Positions 24,250-33,082 of a stretch of 46,277 bases of DNA are shown here, in pieces. This DNA comes from a virus. The notes under the pieces were generated by a model, which worked only from the letters and a program-made list of their open reading frames with translations, did no database searches and was not told where the DNA came from. Every line of letters begins with the position of its first letter. Position 1 is the stretch's first letter. The stretch lies in the IMG/VR virus record IMGVR_UViG_3300041583_000077, positions 1 through 46,277 of that record. One strand, given 5' to 3'. A program made the position numbers and the translations under genes.

Positions 24250-24257
24250 TATTTATC
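24250..24257 (-). promoter_or_regulatory. T4-late-like promoter octamer
   Basis: Minus-strand GATAAATA, 28 bases before the ATG at 24221. It overlaps the stop of the upstream gene (CGA TAA ATA). A 6-bp stem (ATACTT/AAGTAT, 24235-24250) follows. Confidence 0.5.
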
Positions 24258-24588
24258 GTTTGTTTGTTTTATGGCCCATAATATTGTTGGGCATGTCAAG
24301 AGCATTCATTACTGTACCATCTTTGTTTTTCTTTTGAAACGCTTCAGGAGCACCATTTTTGCTGCGTTTTATTACGCCGCTCATTGGGATTGCAACGCTT
24401 GCTACTGATCCTGAACTTGTCATTTCGTTCATAGATTTATTTTTTTCGTAACAACTACAATGCTTACAACTAGGTCCGCACTTACATTCAGTTACTGGTT
24501 GTCCGCAGCATTTTTTACTGCACATTTCGACACCATCTTTGGTCCAGCTGTCTTCGTTCTTACCTTCTAATAAATCTTTAATCTTCAT
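24253..24588 (-). CDS. Cys-rich small protein with capsid-targeting-like leader
   Basis: 111 residues. The N-terminus MKIKDLLEG contains L-L-E before Gly, which fits the (I/L)-x-E|(A/G) cut site of T4 prohead protease. A Cys cluster follows (MCSKKCCGQPVTECKCGPSC, about residues 22-41), probably binding zinc. It is the first of nine consecutive genes with a similar leader. Internal head protein is an inference. Confidence 0.65.
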   Translation of the reverse strand: MKIKDLLEGKNEDSWTKDGVEMCSKKCCGQPVTECKCGPSCKHCSCYEKNKSMNEMTSSGSVASVAIPMSGVIKRSKNGAPEAFQKKNKDGTVMNALDMPNNIMGHKTNKR

Positions 24589-24589
24589 G

Positions 24590-25042
24590 TTATCCTACTA
24601 ACTTTCCACCCAACGGATGAGGGCCACGTTTTTTCTTTTTGGGCATCGGTCCGCCATGACGAGCATAATCGCCTGCTTTTTGTTTATAAATTTCGAATAC
24701 ACTTTCGTTTGAACTCACAAGTTTTTCTCCTTGTTTTTCAAAAAATCTTTTAAATACAGCAGCACCCAATATAAAAGCAACTGCCATTGCAATAGTAAAT
24801 TTATTTTCTATTAGCATTTGTGCCATCTCTGCTCCCAGTTGACTTATAACCCAGTCCCAGCCCTGATCTAGAGCAGCCGTTGCACTTGCTCCTACCAAAA
24901 GTTTTCCACTATGTTTTTTAACAATCCATTTAAGAACGGGCCAAGCACCTCTAACTGCCACCCAACGTAATATCCATACTGCTGCCGCTACAACAGGCGC
25001 CAGCTCGTCTACACGCTGTTCGGTTACTTGAGAAACCTTCAT
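24590..25042 (-). CDS. Membrane protein with MKxxQxxE leader
   Basis: 150 residues. N-terminus MKVSQVTEQRVDELAPVVAA, then hydrophobic stretches near residues 14-30 and 81-97 (TIAMAVAFILGAAVF), and a basic tail (PKKKKRGPHPLGG). It may be an internal or ejected protein that can enter membranes. Its start lies inside the next gene's end. Confidence 0.6.
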   Translation of the reverse strand: MKVSQVTEQRVDELAPVVAAAVWILRWVAVRGAWPVLKWIVKKHSGKLLVGASATAALDQGWDWVISQLGAEMAQMLIENKFTIAMAVAFILGAAVFKRFFEKQGEKLVSSNESVFEIYKQKAGDYARHGGPMPKKKKRGPHPLGGKLVG

Positions 25043-25227
25043 TTCGATTTCCTTAATCCTGTTACTTTAGTATCGTTTCCATACTGTGCTAACAACATCT
25101 GTCTTGCTTCTTGAGTACTTCTGGCACTTATTTGCACCGGTATCCATTGAGAGTAATTGCGATGACGTACTTGTACGGTTGCATCAAACATAGAAAAGTT
25201 GCTCTGTTTTAACTCTCTTAATAGCAT
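25039..25227 (-). CDS. Small protein with MLLREL leader
   Basis: 62 residues, beginning MLLRELKQSNFSMFDATVQV. A beta-rich middle (RHRNYSQWIPVQISAR) is followed by a helix. Overlaps the gene after it by 4 bases. The leader resembles MLLRELFEAD at 27914. Function unknown. Confidence 0.6.
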   Translation of the reverse strand: MLLRELKQSNFSMFDATVQVRHRNYSQWIPVQISARSTQEARQMLLAQYGNDTKVTGLRKSK

Positions 25228-25228
25228 G

Positions 25229-25543
25229 TTAGTATTTATCGAAGTTAAAAAGTTTAACTTTTTTCTGAGGCTGTATATCTTCTAAGCTGTGTCCGCCTTC
25301 GATAATTGCCCACTCTGCTGCTGTATATCGTGGCTCGTTGCCTTCTCTTAGATCAAAGTTAAACAGTACATTGGTACTCTTGCCTTTTAAATTACTGCTC
25401 ATTGTAGGTGGCCGACCGTCCTTGTCTACAGTATTGCCAAATTTTGCTGCTTGTATTTTTATCTCATTAGGTCCAACATCCACAGTTGTGTTGACGCCTT
25501 TTACAATACGTCCATCTTCGTTGAGTAAATCTTCAAACTTCAT
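25229..25543 (-). CDS. Small protein with MKFEDLLNED leader
   Basis: 104 residues, beginning MKFEDLLNEDGRIVKGVN; the L-N-E before Asp is close to a prohead protease site. The rest, DVGPNEIKIQAAKFGNTV and RYTAAEWAIIEGGHSLEDI, shows no known domain. A GATAAATAC lies at its own stop codon, 5 bases before the next start, and is probably chance. Confidence 0.6.
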   Translation of the reverse strand: MKFEDLLNEDGRIVKGVNTTVDVGPNEIKIQAAKFGNTVDKDGRPPTMSSNLKGKSTNVLFNFDLREGNEPRYTAAEWAIIEGGHSLEDIQPQKKVKLFNFDKY

Positions 25544-25834
25544 TTAGCAGTTCCACCTTTTTCTAGATTTACAAATTGCTTTTTCTGGAGTTTTGGAACA
25601 ATCTATGTTGTGCATTTTCTTTTGCCCGTTGGAACGAGCGCAATAACTTGTACGACGGCCAGCATCTTTACTGCCTTTTTTAAGCTTGCTGGGCTTGGTA
25701 GTGACTGCTGTTTTGAGTTTGCTGCCTGGATTTTCTCTTCGATAGGCTTTGACTGCTTTTTTACTCATACCATCGGTTTTATCTCGTTTGTTGGTCTTTT
25801 GCCAATCTTCACTTATAATTTCAGTTACTTTCAT
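25544..25834 (-). CDS. Basic Cys-containing protein (DUF6321-like)
   Basis: 96 residues. Leader MKVTEIISEDWQ, then a strongly basic region (KKAVKAYRRENPGSKLKTAV, KPSKLKKGSKDAGRR) with four Cys near the end. I remember this KAYRRENPGSKL type from marine T4-like phages (DUF6321). Basic composition suits DNA contact in the head, an inference. Confidence 0.7.
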   Translation of the reverse strand: MKVTEIISEDWQKTNKRDKTDGMSKKAVKAYRRENPGSKLKTAVTTKPSKLKKGSKDAGRRTSYCARSNGQKKMHNIDCSKTPEKAICKSRKRWNC

Positions 25835-26043
25835 TTTTTGCGTCCTCTAAAACCTTTGCTTCCAGTCATACCAGGCAAACTAAACCAAAGTTTAAACCAT
25901 TCTTCTGTTCCAGGTTCTATGTTTTGTTCACGTTCTTTTTTACGATTGGCATTTGCAGCGTCACTGATGTTTTCAAGTGTATATTCTGTATACCCTTTGA
26001 ACTCGTTAACTCCTGCTAGTTTTTTAAGTTCATCTATGTTCAT
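25831..26043 (-). CDS. Small protein with MNIDELKKLAG leader
   Basis: 70 residues, beginning MNIDELKKLAGVNEFKGYTE. The LKKLAG motif also appears inside the next gene (26040-26270), where it follows the leader. Basic C-terminus (FRGRKK). Overlaps neighbours by 4 bases each. Function unknown. Confidence 0.6.
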   Translation of the reverse strand: MNIDELKKLAGVNEFKGYTEYTLENISDAANANRKKEREQNIEPGTEEWFKLWFSLPGMTGSKGFRGRKK

Positions 26044-26270
26044 TTATCAAGCAGCCTACTATAATGATTCCATTTTTTAGCAATGTTATCAAATACTATT
26101 CTTCTAGTTTTGGTTGCATTTGGATTTAGACCATTTGCTTTTTGTTCATACGATAGGCCATGTCGAAATTCATCTACAGCTTGTTCAACATGATGAAATC
26201 CTGCTAACTTTTTTAATTTTTGCATAAGATCTATATTATTGTTTTCATTTATGATTTCGTATATCTTCAT
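26040..26270 (-). CDS. Small protein with MKIYEIINEN leader
   Basis: 76 residues. MKIYEIINENNNIDLMQ is followed by KLKKLAGFHHVEQAVDEF, sharing LKKLAG with the gene after it. This looks like a leader plus a second targeting- or assembly-like motif. Overlaps the next and previous genes by 4 bases. Function unknown. Confidence 0.6.
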   Translation of the reverse strand: MKIYEIINENNNIDLMQKLKKLAGFHHVEQAVDEFRHGLSYEQKANGLNPNATKTRRIVFDNIAKKWNHYSRLLDK

Positions 26271-27151
26271 TTCTTTTTAGCCCGTCCTGCTTTCATATTA
26301 GCCAACCAATGTGCCATACGCTGTTTCTCACCTGAACTATTCTTAGCAGTTTTTCTTAGACTGCTAACACTTGCTTTGGTATTTACGCCACTGCGTTTTG
26401 CTAGTCCTTTTCTACCAGGCTTCTTGCCATCCGCAAAGTTTTCTTCTACACCTTGTCTAGTTAGTATAAACGTATCTTCGTTGCCAGTGTCTTCTACATC
26501 ATAAGCATAACCATTCTGACTAGCAAAGCGTTGTACCATTTTGCGATATAGTCCACTGCGAGTTGTATCCTGACTTCCAAACGCACCTGTGCGAGGTTTA
26601 AAGGCACTAAACACAATCTGTTCTGGTTTATTTTTTGCTACCCATTGTTTAATGTGATTGATAACAGCACCAAAGATTTTATTTTGCGAACCCCCTCCGG
26701 TTACTTTTAATTCTCCGCCGCGTGTAAACGAGATATATACTCCGTTGGTAACAGGCTTATAAGTGATTTCTATATATGCGTCATCTACCATAGCAGCATA
26801 CACTGTTGATCCTTTGGCACCTGGACCTTCGACCCAATCTACCGCAGTGTCAAATGCTTCATTGTAAGCACGATCTGTTGCGGCCAACGCACGTTTGGCA
26901 TCGGGGTGTTTGGGATTTATAGTTACTACTTCACCGTTCATCAGTTCTGAGATATTAGCAGTCTTGCCCACAGTGTCCAACAGACGATGCAACGGATCAC
27001 TTGAATCATATCCGTTGGTTTCATATCCTGCTTTGCCACGCACTTCTGTACGCTTGCCTGTGGCTGTGTCTTTGATATGTAATACTAATACATCATCGTC
27101 ACGCTCTAACTGTAGCTTGTATCCTTCGGTGATAATTTCTCTAACTTGCAT
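26267..27151 (-). CDS. Conserved phage protein, leader plus GNAT-like core and basic tail
   Basis: 294 residues. MQVREIITEGYK holds I-T-E before Gly, a good prohead protease site. The middle has VYISFTRGGELKVTGGGS, then IFGAVINHIKQWVAKNKPEQ and SGLYRKMVQRFASQNGYAY, reminiscent of a GNAT-like fold seen in marine T4-like phages. The C-terminus ENFADGKKPGRKGLAKRSGV and SLRKTAKNSSGEKQRMAHW is a basic module that I remember at the ends of several such proteins. A virion DNA-binding role is inferred. Confidence 0.65.
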   Translation of the reverse strand: MQVREIITEGYKLQLERDDDVLVLHIKDTATGKRTEVRGKAGYETNGYDSSDPLHRLLDTVGKTANISELMNGEVVTINPKHPDAKRALAATDRAYNEAFDTAVDWVEGPGAKGSTVYAAMVDDAYIEITYKPVTNGVYISFTRGGELKVTGGGSQNKIFGAVINHIKQWVAKNKPEQIVFSAFKPRTGAFGSQDTTRSGLYRKMVQRFASQNGYAYDVEDTGNEDTFILTRQGVEENFADGKKPGRKGLAKRSGVNTKASVSSLRKTAKNSSGEKQRMAHWLANMKAGRAKKK

Positions 27152-27152
27152 A

Positions 27153-27914
27153 TTACACGTCGCTGTCTGTCATTGTATTGCTCATTTTTTGAGCAATTTT
27201 ATATTCTGCGGCACCGCCTGCAATACCGCCTGCATATTGACCAGTTTTTTTAGCTATTTTTTGTGTACCCTTTCTAGCACCTAATTTTTTAGCTGCGCCT
27301 TTTGCCAATTTACCGCCGGCTTTGGCACCAACTTTGATTAGTGTTCCTGCTATTTCGTTGATGCCCATGCCTGCACGAACAGCATCATACATTTGTTGTG
27401 CTAACTTAGAATCTGGAACGCCCTGGGCAAATGATTGCATATCACCATTGATTGCTGCCGCTCTCATTTTGCTAGCACTCATTCCTTCTGCGCCTTCTGC
27501 ATCTGGGTCTCGCTCTCCAGCACTTACTACTTTGATATTATTAAAATTATATTCTTTGCCGTTGTATTTGTTGATAAGATTGGTAAAATCTTCAATACGA
27601 TCTGATCCAGCAACATATATAATATCAGTATAACCCATTGATTCAAGTTTTTGTAGTGCTTGAATAATAGTTTTTACATCAGGCGATCCTATAGTAACAT
27701 TAGGAAAAAATGCTTTTGCAAACTTAACTTTGGTAGCAAAATCTAGGGGATCTGTCTTGGGCTTTTGTGACTGACTTAAAAAAATATAAGGATCTCCAGA
27801 CAAACTAGCAACTTTATCTGCGAGTTTTTTATGTCCAATTGTCGGGGGGTTCATTCTTCCAAATGCTACTGTAGCTATTTTACCATCTGCTTCAAACAGC
27901 TCTCGTAGTAACAT
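27153..27914 (-). CDS. Nucleotidyltransferase-like protein with capsid-targeting-like leader
   Basis: 253 residues. Leader MLLRELFEADGK, where L-F-E before Ala is a canonical prohead protease site. Nucleotidyltransferase (HIGH-family) motifs: GRMNPPTIGHKKLADKV near residues 19-35 and MSASKMRAAA near 144-153. The C-terminus (residues about 185-253) is Gly/Ala/Lys-rich and could contact membranes or DNA. An enzyme carried inside the head and delivered with DNA is an inference. The nucleotide substrate is unknown. Confidence 0.7.
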   Translation of the reverse strand: MLLRELFEADGKIATVAFGRMNPPTIGHKKLADKVASLSGDPYIFLSQSQKPKTDPLDFATKVKFAKAFFPNVTIGSPDVKTIIQALQKLESMGYTDIIYVAGSDRIEDFTNLINKYNGKEYNFNNIKVVSAGERDPDAEGAEGMSASKMRAAAINGDMQSFAQGVPDSKLAQQMYDAVRAGMGINEIAGTLIKVGAKAGGKLAKGAAKKLGARKGTQKIAKKTGQYAGGIAGGAAEYKIAQKMSNTMTDSDV

Positions 27915-28495
27915 TAGTAATCTCCTCTGCGTAAACTTTCGGTTTCGTCTTTGAGTAGTTTACTAATACATTCCATTTTTTCACTGTCCTGTAATAGCTC
28001 TGTTGGACGTTTTTGTATTTTAAATTTATTAATGTATTCGACTATTGCCTTTTCTACAATAGGAAGCATTTTTTTCTTGTTGTATTTGCCGCCTTTTTTA
28101 ACAGCTTCTTGAACATCTAATAACGCTGGATATAAATTTTCTCTATAAAACGACGGATCCTGTCTCATGTATACACATAGGTCTTCAACTACATTGAATG
28201 GTAATTCGCTTCCTATTTTTAAATCTTTGATCTTATCTTGATCAAAAAATTCGTTGACCTGCTCGCTAGTTGATATTTCGATGTCAAAACCTTTGTATCC
28301 TTGTTCGAACATGTAGTTTGCTAGTCGGTCTGCATATTCGTCTGCTTCGTCATCATTTAATTGACGTTCTAATACAATTTCAAATACAGGACGACCATCT
28401 TGTGTTTCCAAAAGATTTTGATTAGGAAAAATAGATTCGTTCAGGAACGATACTTCTTGTTTTTCATCTAGTATTATTCTTACAAAATGTTCCAT
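27914..28495 (-). CDS. Conserved hypothetical protein
   Basis: 193 residues from the ATG at 28495, set by AAGGAAAA; an earlier ATG ignores it. Starts MEHFVRIILDEKQEVSFLNE. A mixed alpha/beta composition with basic C-terminus; no domain recognised. Its stop shares bases with the next start. Confidence 0.65.
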   Translation of the reverse strand: MEHFVRIILDEKQEVSFLNESIFPNQNLLETQDGRPVFEIVLERQLNDDEADEYADRLANYMFEQGYKGFDIEISTSEQVNEFFDQDKIKDLKIGSELPFNVVEDLCVYMRQDPSFYRENLYPALLDVQEAVKKGGKYNKKKMLPIVEKAIVEYINKFKIQKRPTELLQDSEKMECISKLLKDETESLRRGDY

Positions 28496-28503
28496 ATTTT
28501 TCC

Positions 28504-28866
28504 TTAATGATTTAATAATATACTTGAAATAGAACCGTCCGTGTAAGTAGCTTTTGCTCTTACCCATACAAAATTGCCTGTAAAGTTCTTTAAAAAACTA
28601 CCGTCGCTGTTGTCAGTTTCGGTGGCTGTACTTGTGTGTTCAGTGCCGCCGATAGTAAACCAGTCTAGGTCCGACGGCGATGTTGCTAATGTAGCTTGTA
28701 TGACAATATTTCCGATAAAACCAGTTATATTGTATTGTACAGTATGGAAGCCGTCGGCCCTACTATAGTAGCCGTCGCCTTTGTAATCATCGCCGATTAC
28801 AGATATTGTATTACTATCTCCAGGATGCGCTTGATTTGATAAAATTGTTTCACTTATACTTGACAT
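28504..28866 (-). CDS. Putative virion structural protein (beta-sandwich)
   Basis: 120 residues, Thr/Ser/Gly-rich. GNIVIQATLATSPSDLDWF and NFTGNFVWVRAKATYTDGSI repeat a strand pattern that I remember in tail or fibre-associated proteins of marine T4-like phages. No enzyme motifs. Confidence 0.6.
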   Translation of the reverse strand: MSSISETILSNQAHPGDSNTISVIGDDYKGDGYYSRADGFHTVQYNITGFIGNIVIQATLATSPSDLDWFTIGGTEHTSTATETDNSDGSFLKNFTGNFVWVRAKATYTDGSISSILLNH

Positions 28867-28870
28867 ACAT

Positions 28871-29572
28871 CTATTTATCTATATCTGCTTTGTATACTAA
28901 TTTGTCAATTCGTGTGATATTGTCTCCTACTAGCATTTGCAACAAGAAAATAATGTGTTCGTCTCTAACATATATATATTGTCCTTGTATCCAATGGTTT
29001 CCACTTCTTAAATTTTCCATTAGTACAGGACCGACCTTTGCCTTGTCTCCGTTTTTATCAATCCATGCAGCAAGAGAAGGATTTGCTTTTTTCCTTCCAA
29101 ATGTTAATTTGTAAGGGTACCTAGTAGGGTTGTCAACTAATATTATATTTTCATTGCGTTTGAGGAATGTAATTGTAGTAGGATCAGGTTCCCAAAGTTC
29201 TGGAAAGCTGCTGGTTAGCTTATCTACAATTTTTAACAACATACTTCTGTTGTTGGTATATATTATAAGAGTACTGTATTCACAGCGTACTATATAATCT
29301 TTGTGAGTTTTTAGTATAGTGTAAACAACATTTGCATCTAACAAATCTTCCTTGGGTATTACAACTTCTGTCCTCCATCGAGATTTTGTTAAAGTCGCAC
29401 CTTCGGTATACTGCTGTAAATACTCTTGGATTTTTAATTTAGCAAGGCTAAGTTTACCATTGCGCTGTTGTTCTGTTCGAAAAATACCTGCTAACTGATT
29501 GTGTAATTTCAGTTTGTACAGGTATTTTCCGTAATGTAATTTTTTAGTCTCGTGTAGTTGTAATTGTGTCAT
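28871..29572 (-). CDS. Conserved hypothetical protein
   Basis: 233 residues; the start overlaps the clpA end by 29 bases. It contains NVVYTILKTHKDYIVRCEYS and YPYKLTFGRKKANPSLAAW. Basic, with no domain recognised. The GATAAATA at its end (28872-28879) includes its own stop. Confidence 0.65.
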   Translation of the reverse strand: MTQLQLHETKKLHYGKYLYKLKLHNQLAGIFRTEQQRNGKLSLAKLKIQEYLQQYTEGATLTKSRWRTEVVIPKEDLLDANVVYTILKTHKDYIVRCEYSTLIIYTNNRSMLLKIVDKLTSSFPELWEPDPTTITFLKRNENIILVDNPTRYPYKLTFGRKKANPSLAAWIDKNGDKAKVGPVLMENLRSGNHWIQGQYIYVRDEHIIFLLQMLVGDNITRIDKLVYKADIDK

Positions 29573-31793
29573 GATCAGTCTCTAATACTATTTCGTTGTT
29601 AATAGTATTTACGACAACCTTGCCACCTTCTTTGAGATTTCCGAACAACATTGCTCTTGATAACGGACGCTTGATATCTTTATCAATAACACGTTGCAGA
29701 GGACGGGCTCCCATCTTGGGGTCAAATCCTTTTTCTACAAGATAGTCTAGTGCCTCGTCAGTGACTTCGATCCTAACGCCTTTGTCTTTGACTTGATCTC
29801 GCAGTTCTGCAAGGAACTTACCCACAATCTTCATCATCACTGGTTTACCAAGTTTAGCAAATGTAATCGTAGCATCTAGACGATTACGAAATTCGGGAGC
29901 AAAGAATTTTTTCAGCTCTGTATCTTCGTATTCCTTTGCCATATCTTCAACAAAACCAATTTGATTCTTTTCGGCATCCTTGGCACCTAAGTTAGTTGTA
30001 AGAATCAACACACAATTACGAGCATCCGCAACTTTGCCGTTGGATCCGGTTACTTTACCGTTGTCCATGAGTTGCAACAGTACTGCACTTACGTCAGGAT
30101 GTGCTTTTTCAATCTCATCTAGCAACAAAACACAGTTGGGGTTTTCTTGCAGTTTAACAATAAGTTGTCCTGCATCGTCTTCGAAACCAACATAGCCCGG
30201 AGGTGCACCGATAAACTTAGCAACACTGTGCTTTTCTTGGTACTCGCTCATGTCAAACCTTACAAGATTTACACCTAGATGATGTGCAAGTTGTTTTGCA
30301 GTTTCAGTTTTACCTGTACCTGTTGGACCCATAAACACAAAACTACCAATAGGCTTGTCTTCGGATTTTAAACCTGCTTGAGCAACAAGAATTTTGTCAA
30401 CAATTGTTTCAATAGCAACATCTTGGCCATAAACTGATCCTTTAAGGTTTCTCTCAAGATTTGCAAGATTTTCAGTTTCACGTTCTGCAACCTGCTCTTC
30501 GGGAATATTGACCAATTTGGCAAGTTCGTACTGAATGCTTTCTTCAGTAACAATTTTGTTTTCATTCTGGTCGCGTACTTTAAAACGGCTACATGCAACA
30601 TCGATAAGATCAATTGCTTTATCTGGCAGTTTTTTATCTGCTTGATACTTGATGCTCAATTTAACTGCTGCATCAATTGCCTCATCTGTAATCTCAACAG
30701 CATGAAATTCTTCGTAGTATTTGCGAATACCTTGTAAAATTTCAACAGTCATTTCGGCAGTTGGTTCGTCAACTGCTACACGTTGGAATCGGCGCATCAG
30801 CGCACGATCCTTTTCGAAGAATTTACGATATTCTTCCCATGTAGTACTAGCCACTACTTTGATGTTGCCTTTTGCTAGTGCAGGCTTTAGCATATTAGCA
30901 AGATCGTTAGAACCATTGCTGCCCGCGCCGGCACCACTGATCATATGTGCTTCGTCGATAAACATAATAGTCTTGCCTTTTTTCTGTAGGGCAGAAAGTA
31001 CAAGTTTAAAACGTTCTTCAAAATCACCGCGATACTTTGATCCTGCAAGCATAGCACCAATATCCAGTGCATACACATTGTATTCTTTTAAGAAACTAGG
31101 AACGTCGCCATTTACAATTTTATATGCAAGACCCTCGGCAATTGCAGTTTTACCCACACCGGGATCGCCTACCATCAACACGTTTGATTTGCTACGGCGA
31201 CCAAGAGCTAGAGCCAACTGCTCGATTTCTTGTGCTCGGCCAATTACTGGATCAATTTTTTTAAGTTTTACATTGTGATTAAGATCTTCTGTAAATGCAC
31301 GAAGTGCTTTATTTGCCGCGCCGCTGTTTTCGGCTTCTTCGGATATCTCGTCGACATCATCGAGATCGGCATTTTGATAATTTGAATATTCCTCTTTGTT
31401 AATGTTGGCTTGCTGAGTAACAAAGTATGCATAAGAACGCTTTTCAGTCAGAATACTAATAAACACATCAACAGTATTGATTTTACTGCGACCTTGAAAC
31501 AGAACTTGTGCAAATGCACGATTAAGTACACGCTCAACTGTTTGTGTCTTTTTTGGCTTGAATTTTTCTTCTTCGGTTATAATATCGTTGCATTTTGTCT
31601 TAAGATAGTTTTCAAGGTTCTTCTTCATTAGTTCAGGGTCGGCCCCAAAACCAGTGATGTTATTTTCAAAGTTTTCTTCGCATAGCATTGCGTAAAGTAG
31701 ATGCTCAAGTGTTACGTATTCGTGCTTTAACTTCTTAGCATCTGTAACTGCTTTATCAAATACTACTTGAAGTTCCGTACTAGGTTCTACCAT
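29544..31793 (-). CDS. clpA: ClpA-type ATPase, two AAA+ domains
   Basis: 749 residues (E. coli ClpA 758). N-domain repeat at residues 5-115, D1 Walker A GDPGVGKT (209-216) and Walker B IMFIDE (276-281), D2 Walker A GPTGTGKT (489-496) and Walker B VLLLDE (555-560). The ClpP-docking tripeptide IGF is present at 612-614, so it could recruit the host ClpP protease and unfold host or phage proteins. Its start overlaps the peptide deformylase gene by 14 bases. Phage-carried ClpA is unusual. Confidence 0.95.
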   Translation of the reverse strand: MVEPSTELQVVFDKAVTDAKKLKHEYVTLEHLLYAMLCEENFENNITGFGADPELMKKNLENYLKTKCNDIITEEEKFKPKKTQTVERVLNRAFAQVLFQGRSKINTVDVFISILTEKRSYAYFVTQQANINKEEYSNYQNADLDDVDEISEEAENSGAANKALRAFTEDLNHNVKLKKIDPVIGRAQEIEQLALALGRRSKSNVLMVGDPGVGKTAIAEGLAYKIVNGDVPSFLKEYNVYALDIGAMLAGSKYRGDFEERFKLVLSALQKKGKTIMFIDEAHMISGAGAGSNGSNDLANMLKPALAKGNIKVVASTTWEEYRKFFEKDRALMRRFQRVAVDEPTAEMTVEILQGIRKYYEEFHAVEITDEAIDAAVKLSIKYQADKKLPDKAIDLIDVACSRFKVRDQNENKIVTEESIQYELAKLVNIPEEQVAERETENLANLERNLKGSVYGQDVAIETIVDKILVAQAGLKSEDKPIGSFVFMGPTGTGKTETAKQLAHHLGVNLVRFDMSEYQEKHSVAKFIGAPPGYVGFEDDAGQLIVKLQENPNCVLLLDEIEKAHPDVSAVLLQLMDNGKVTGSNGKVADARNCVLILTTNLGAKDAEKNQIGFVEDMAKEYEDTELKKFFAPEFRNRLDATITFAKLGKPVMMKIVGKFLAELRDQVKDKGVRIEVTDEALDYLVEKGFDPKMGARPLQRVIDKDIKRPLSRAMLFGNLKEGGKVVVNTINNEIVLETDHDTITTTRD

Positions 31794-32304
31794 TTTTAAT
31801 CCTTTTTAATCTTTGTTTTTCTGCTCTTTGCAGTTTTAGTTTACTTACTCGATCAATATATTGAATTCCGTGTAGGTGATCGTATTCGTGTAAGAATACT
31901 CTTGCATCAATGTCATCTAACTTCATCTCTACATGTATAACATTTTTATAGTCACTTGTCAAGGTATCAAATTCAACAACAACGCTAATAGGACGTTTTA
32001 CTTTAAGTATAAGACCCGGATGACTCAAACAACCCTCTGGACCTATTTCAAGTTCTTCGCTTATTCCTTTGATAATAGGATTCAAAACAACAGTAATATC
32101 TCCGTATTGTTTATTCAGTATTGTTTTCATAACAAATATTTGATATGGAAACCCTACTTGATTGGCACTTAATCCCAAGCCGCCTTCTTTTTTCATTAGA
32201 TCAATCATGTCCAGTGCAACGGCAGCCGGATGCATTTGTCCAAAATCAAATGGTTTGACTGCTGTTTCTAACATTATATTAGGTGCGGTTATTAATTGCA
32301 TCAT
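31780..32304 (-). CDS. def: Peptide deformylase
   Basis: 174 residues with all three motifs: GLGLSANQVG (42-51), EGCLSHP with C92 (90-96), and HEYDH (139-143), giving the Cys/His/His metal site. It removes the N-formyl group from new proteins. Phages carry it to speed maturation of phage or host proteins. The first of two adjacent Met codons is used here; the N-terminus overlaps dnaJ. Confidence 0.95.
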   Translation of the reverse strand: MMQLITAPNIMLETAVKPFDFGQMHPAAVALDMIDLMKKEGGLGLSANQVGFPYQIFVMKTILNKQYGDITVVLNPIIKGISEELEIGPEGCLSHPGLILKVKRPISVVVEFDTLTSDYKNVIHVEMKLDDIDARVFLHEYDHLHGIQYIDRVSKLKLQRAEKQRLKRIKNGRT

Positions 32305-33082
32305 TAATGTCTTGTATCCTTTCTAAAATTTCTTTGTCAGTAATCTTTGGGGTTATCCCTTTGATTTTCAAATATAAGTTACCAGTTGTTCCTGTTCTTG
32401 GATCTGGAAGGCCTTGTCCGGCAATACTTAATATAGTTCCTGACTGAGTACTTGTAGGTATACTAACACGTATTGTACCACCTGTCAATTTTTCTATCAG
32501 CACTTCTGTTCCGAGTATTAAATCAAATATATTCACGTCAACATTGGTTTTTAAATGTCTACCGTCGCGTTCGAAGCGGTTATGGTTTACCACTCTTACT
32601 TGTATTAACAAGTCGCCCCGAGGCAGTTGCAGTATACTATTGTCTCCAAGACCTTTAAAGCGTATAACTTCTCCATGCAACACTCCTTGGTGTATTCGAA
32701 TATTTGCTGTAGATTGTTGTCCTGTAAACATACTGTATGTTGCTATAAAGTCTTTACCTTCTGCAACGTCTTCTAGCGTCATAGTAATTTGTAGCTTAAT
32801 ATCTCTGTTGCGGCGAATCTGTTGTCTTTGTCCAAAAAAACTAGAAAACATGTCTTCAAAATTTTCACTGTTTACATTAAAACTTTGTCTCGATTTTGGC
32901 CGATCATAATTAGATCGTTTCTCGGTGTCTTTTAGAGTTTCGTATGCTTCGTTGATTTTTTGAAATTGTGTTACATCGCCACCGTGGTCTGGATGATGCT
33001 GCATAGCTAATTTTTTGTATGCTGCTTTGATTTCTGAAGTTGCTGCATTTTTATCAACCCCGAGTATATTATAATAGTCCAT
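32279..33082 (-). CDS. DnaJ/CbpA-type J-domain co-chaperone
   Basis: 267 residues. J domain at residues 1-65 with HPD at 30-32 (QHHPDHGG). The C-terminal substrate domain (about 90-240) follows without a zinc-finger region, as in CbpA rather than DnaJ. It would stimulate host DnaK. The gene precedes peptide deformylase and clpA, forming a protein-quality cluster. The gap 33083-33125 holds no gene. Confidence 0.93.
   Translation of the reverse strand: MDYYNILGVDKNAATSEIKAAYKKLAMQHHPDHGGDVTQFQKINEAYETLKDTEKRSNYDRPKSRQSFNVNSENFEDMFSSFFGQRQQIRRNRDIKLQITMTLEDVAEGKDFIATYSMFTGQQSTANIRIHQGVLHGEVIRFKGLGDNSILQLPRGDLLIQVRVVNHNRFERDGRHLKTNVDVNIFDLILGTEVLIEKLTGGTIRVSIPTSTQSGTILSIAGQGLPDPRTGTTGNLYLKIKGITPKITDKEILERIQDINDAINNRT

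Noticed and set aside
28872-28879. GATAAATA before 28504-28866
   Set aside because: It includes the stop codon of the upstream gene and lies only 5 bases from the next ATG, too close for a promoter with a leader. Same at 25233-25240.
30721-31278. Plus-strand 185-codon frame opposite clpA
   Set aside because: Antisense to D1 of ClpA; low-complexity Ser/Ala; no ribosome site.
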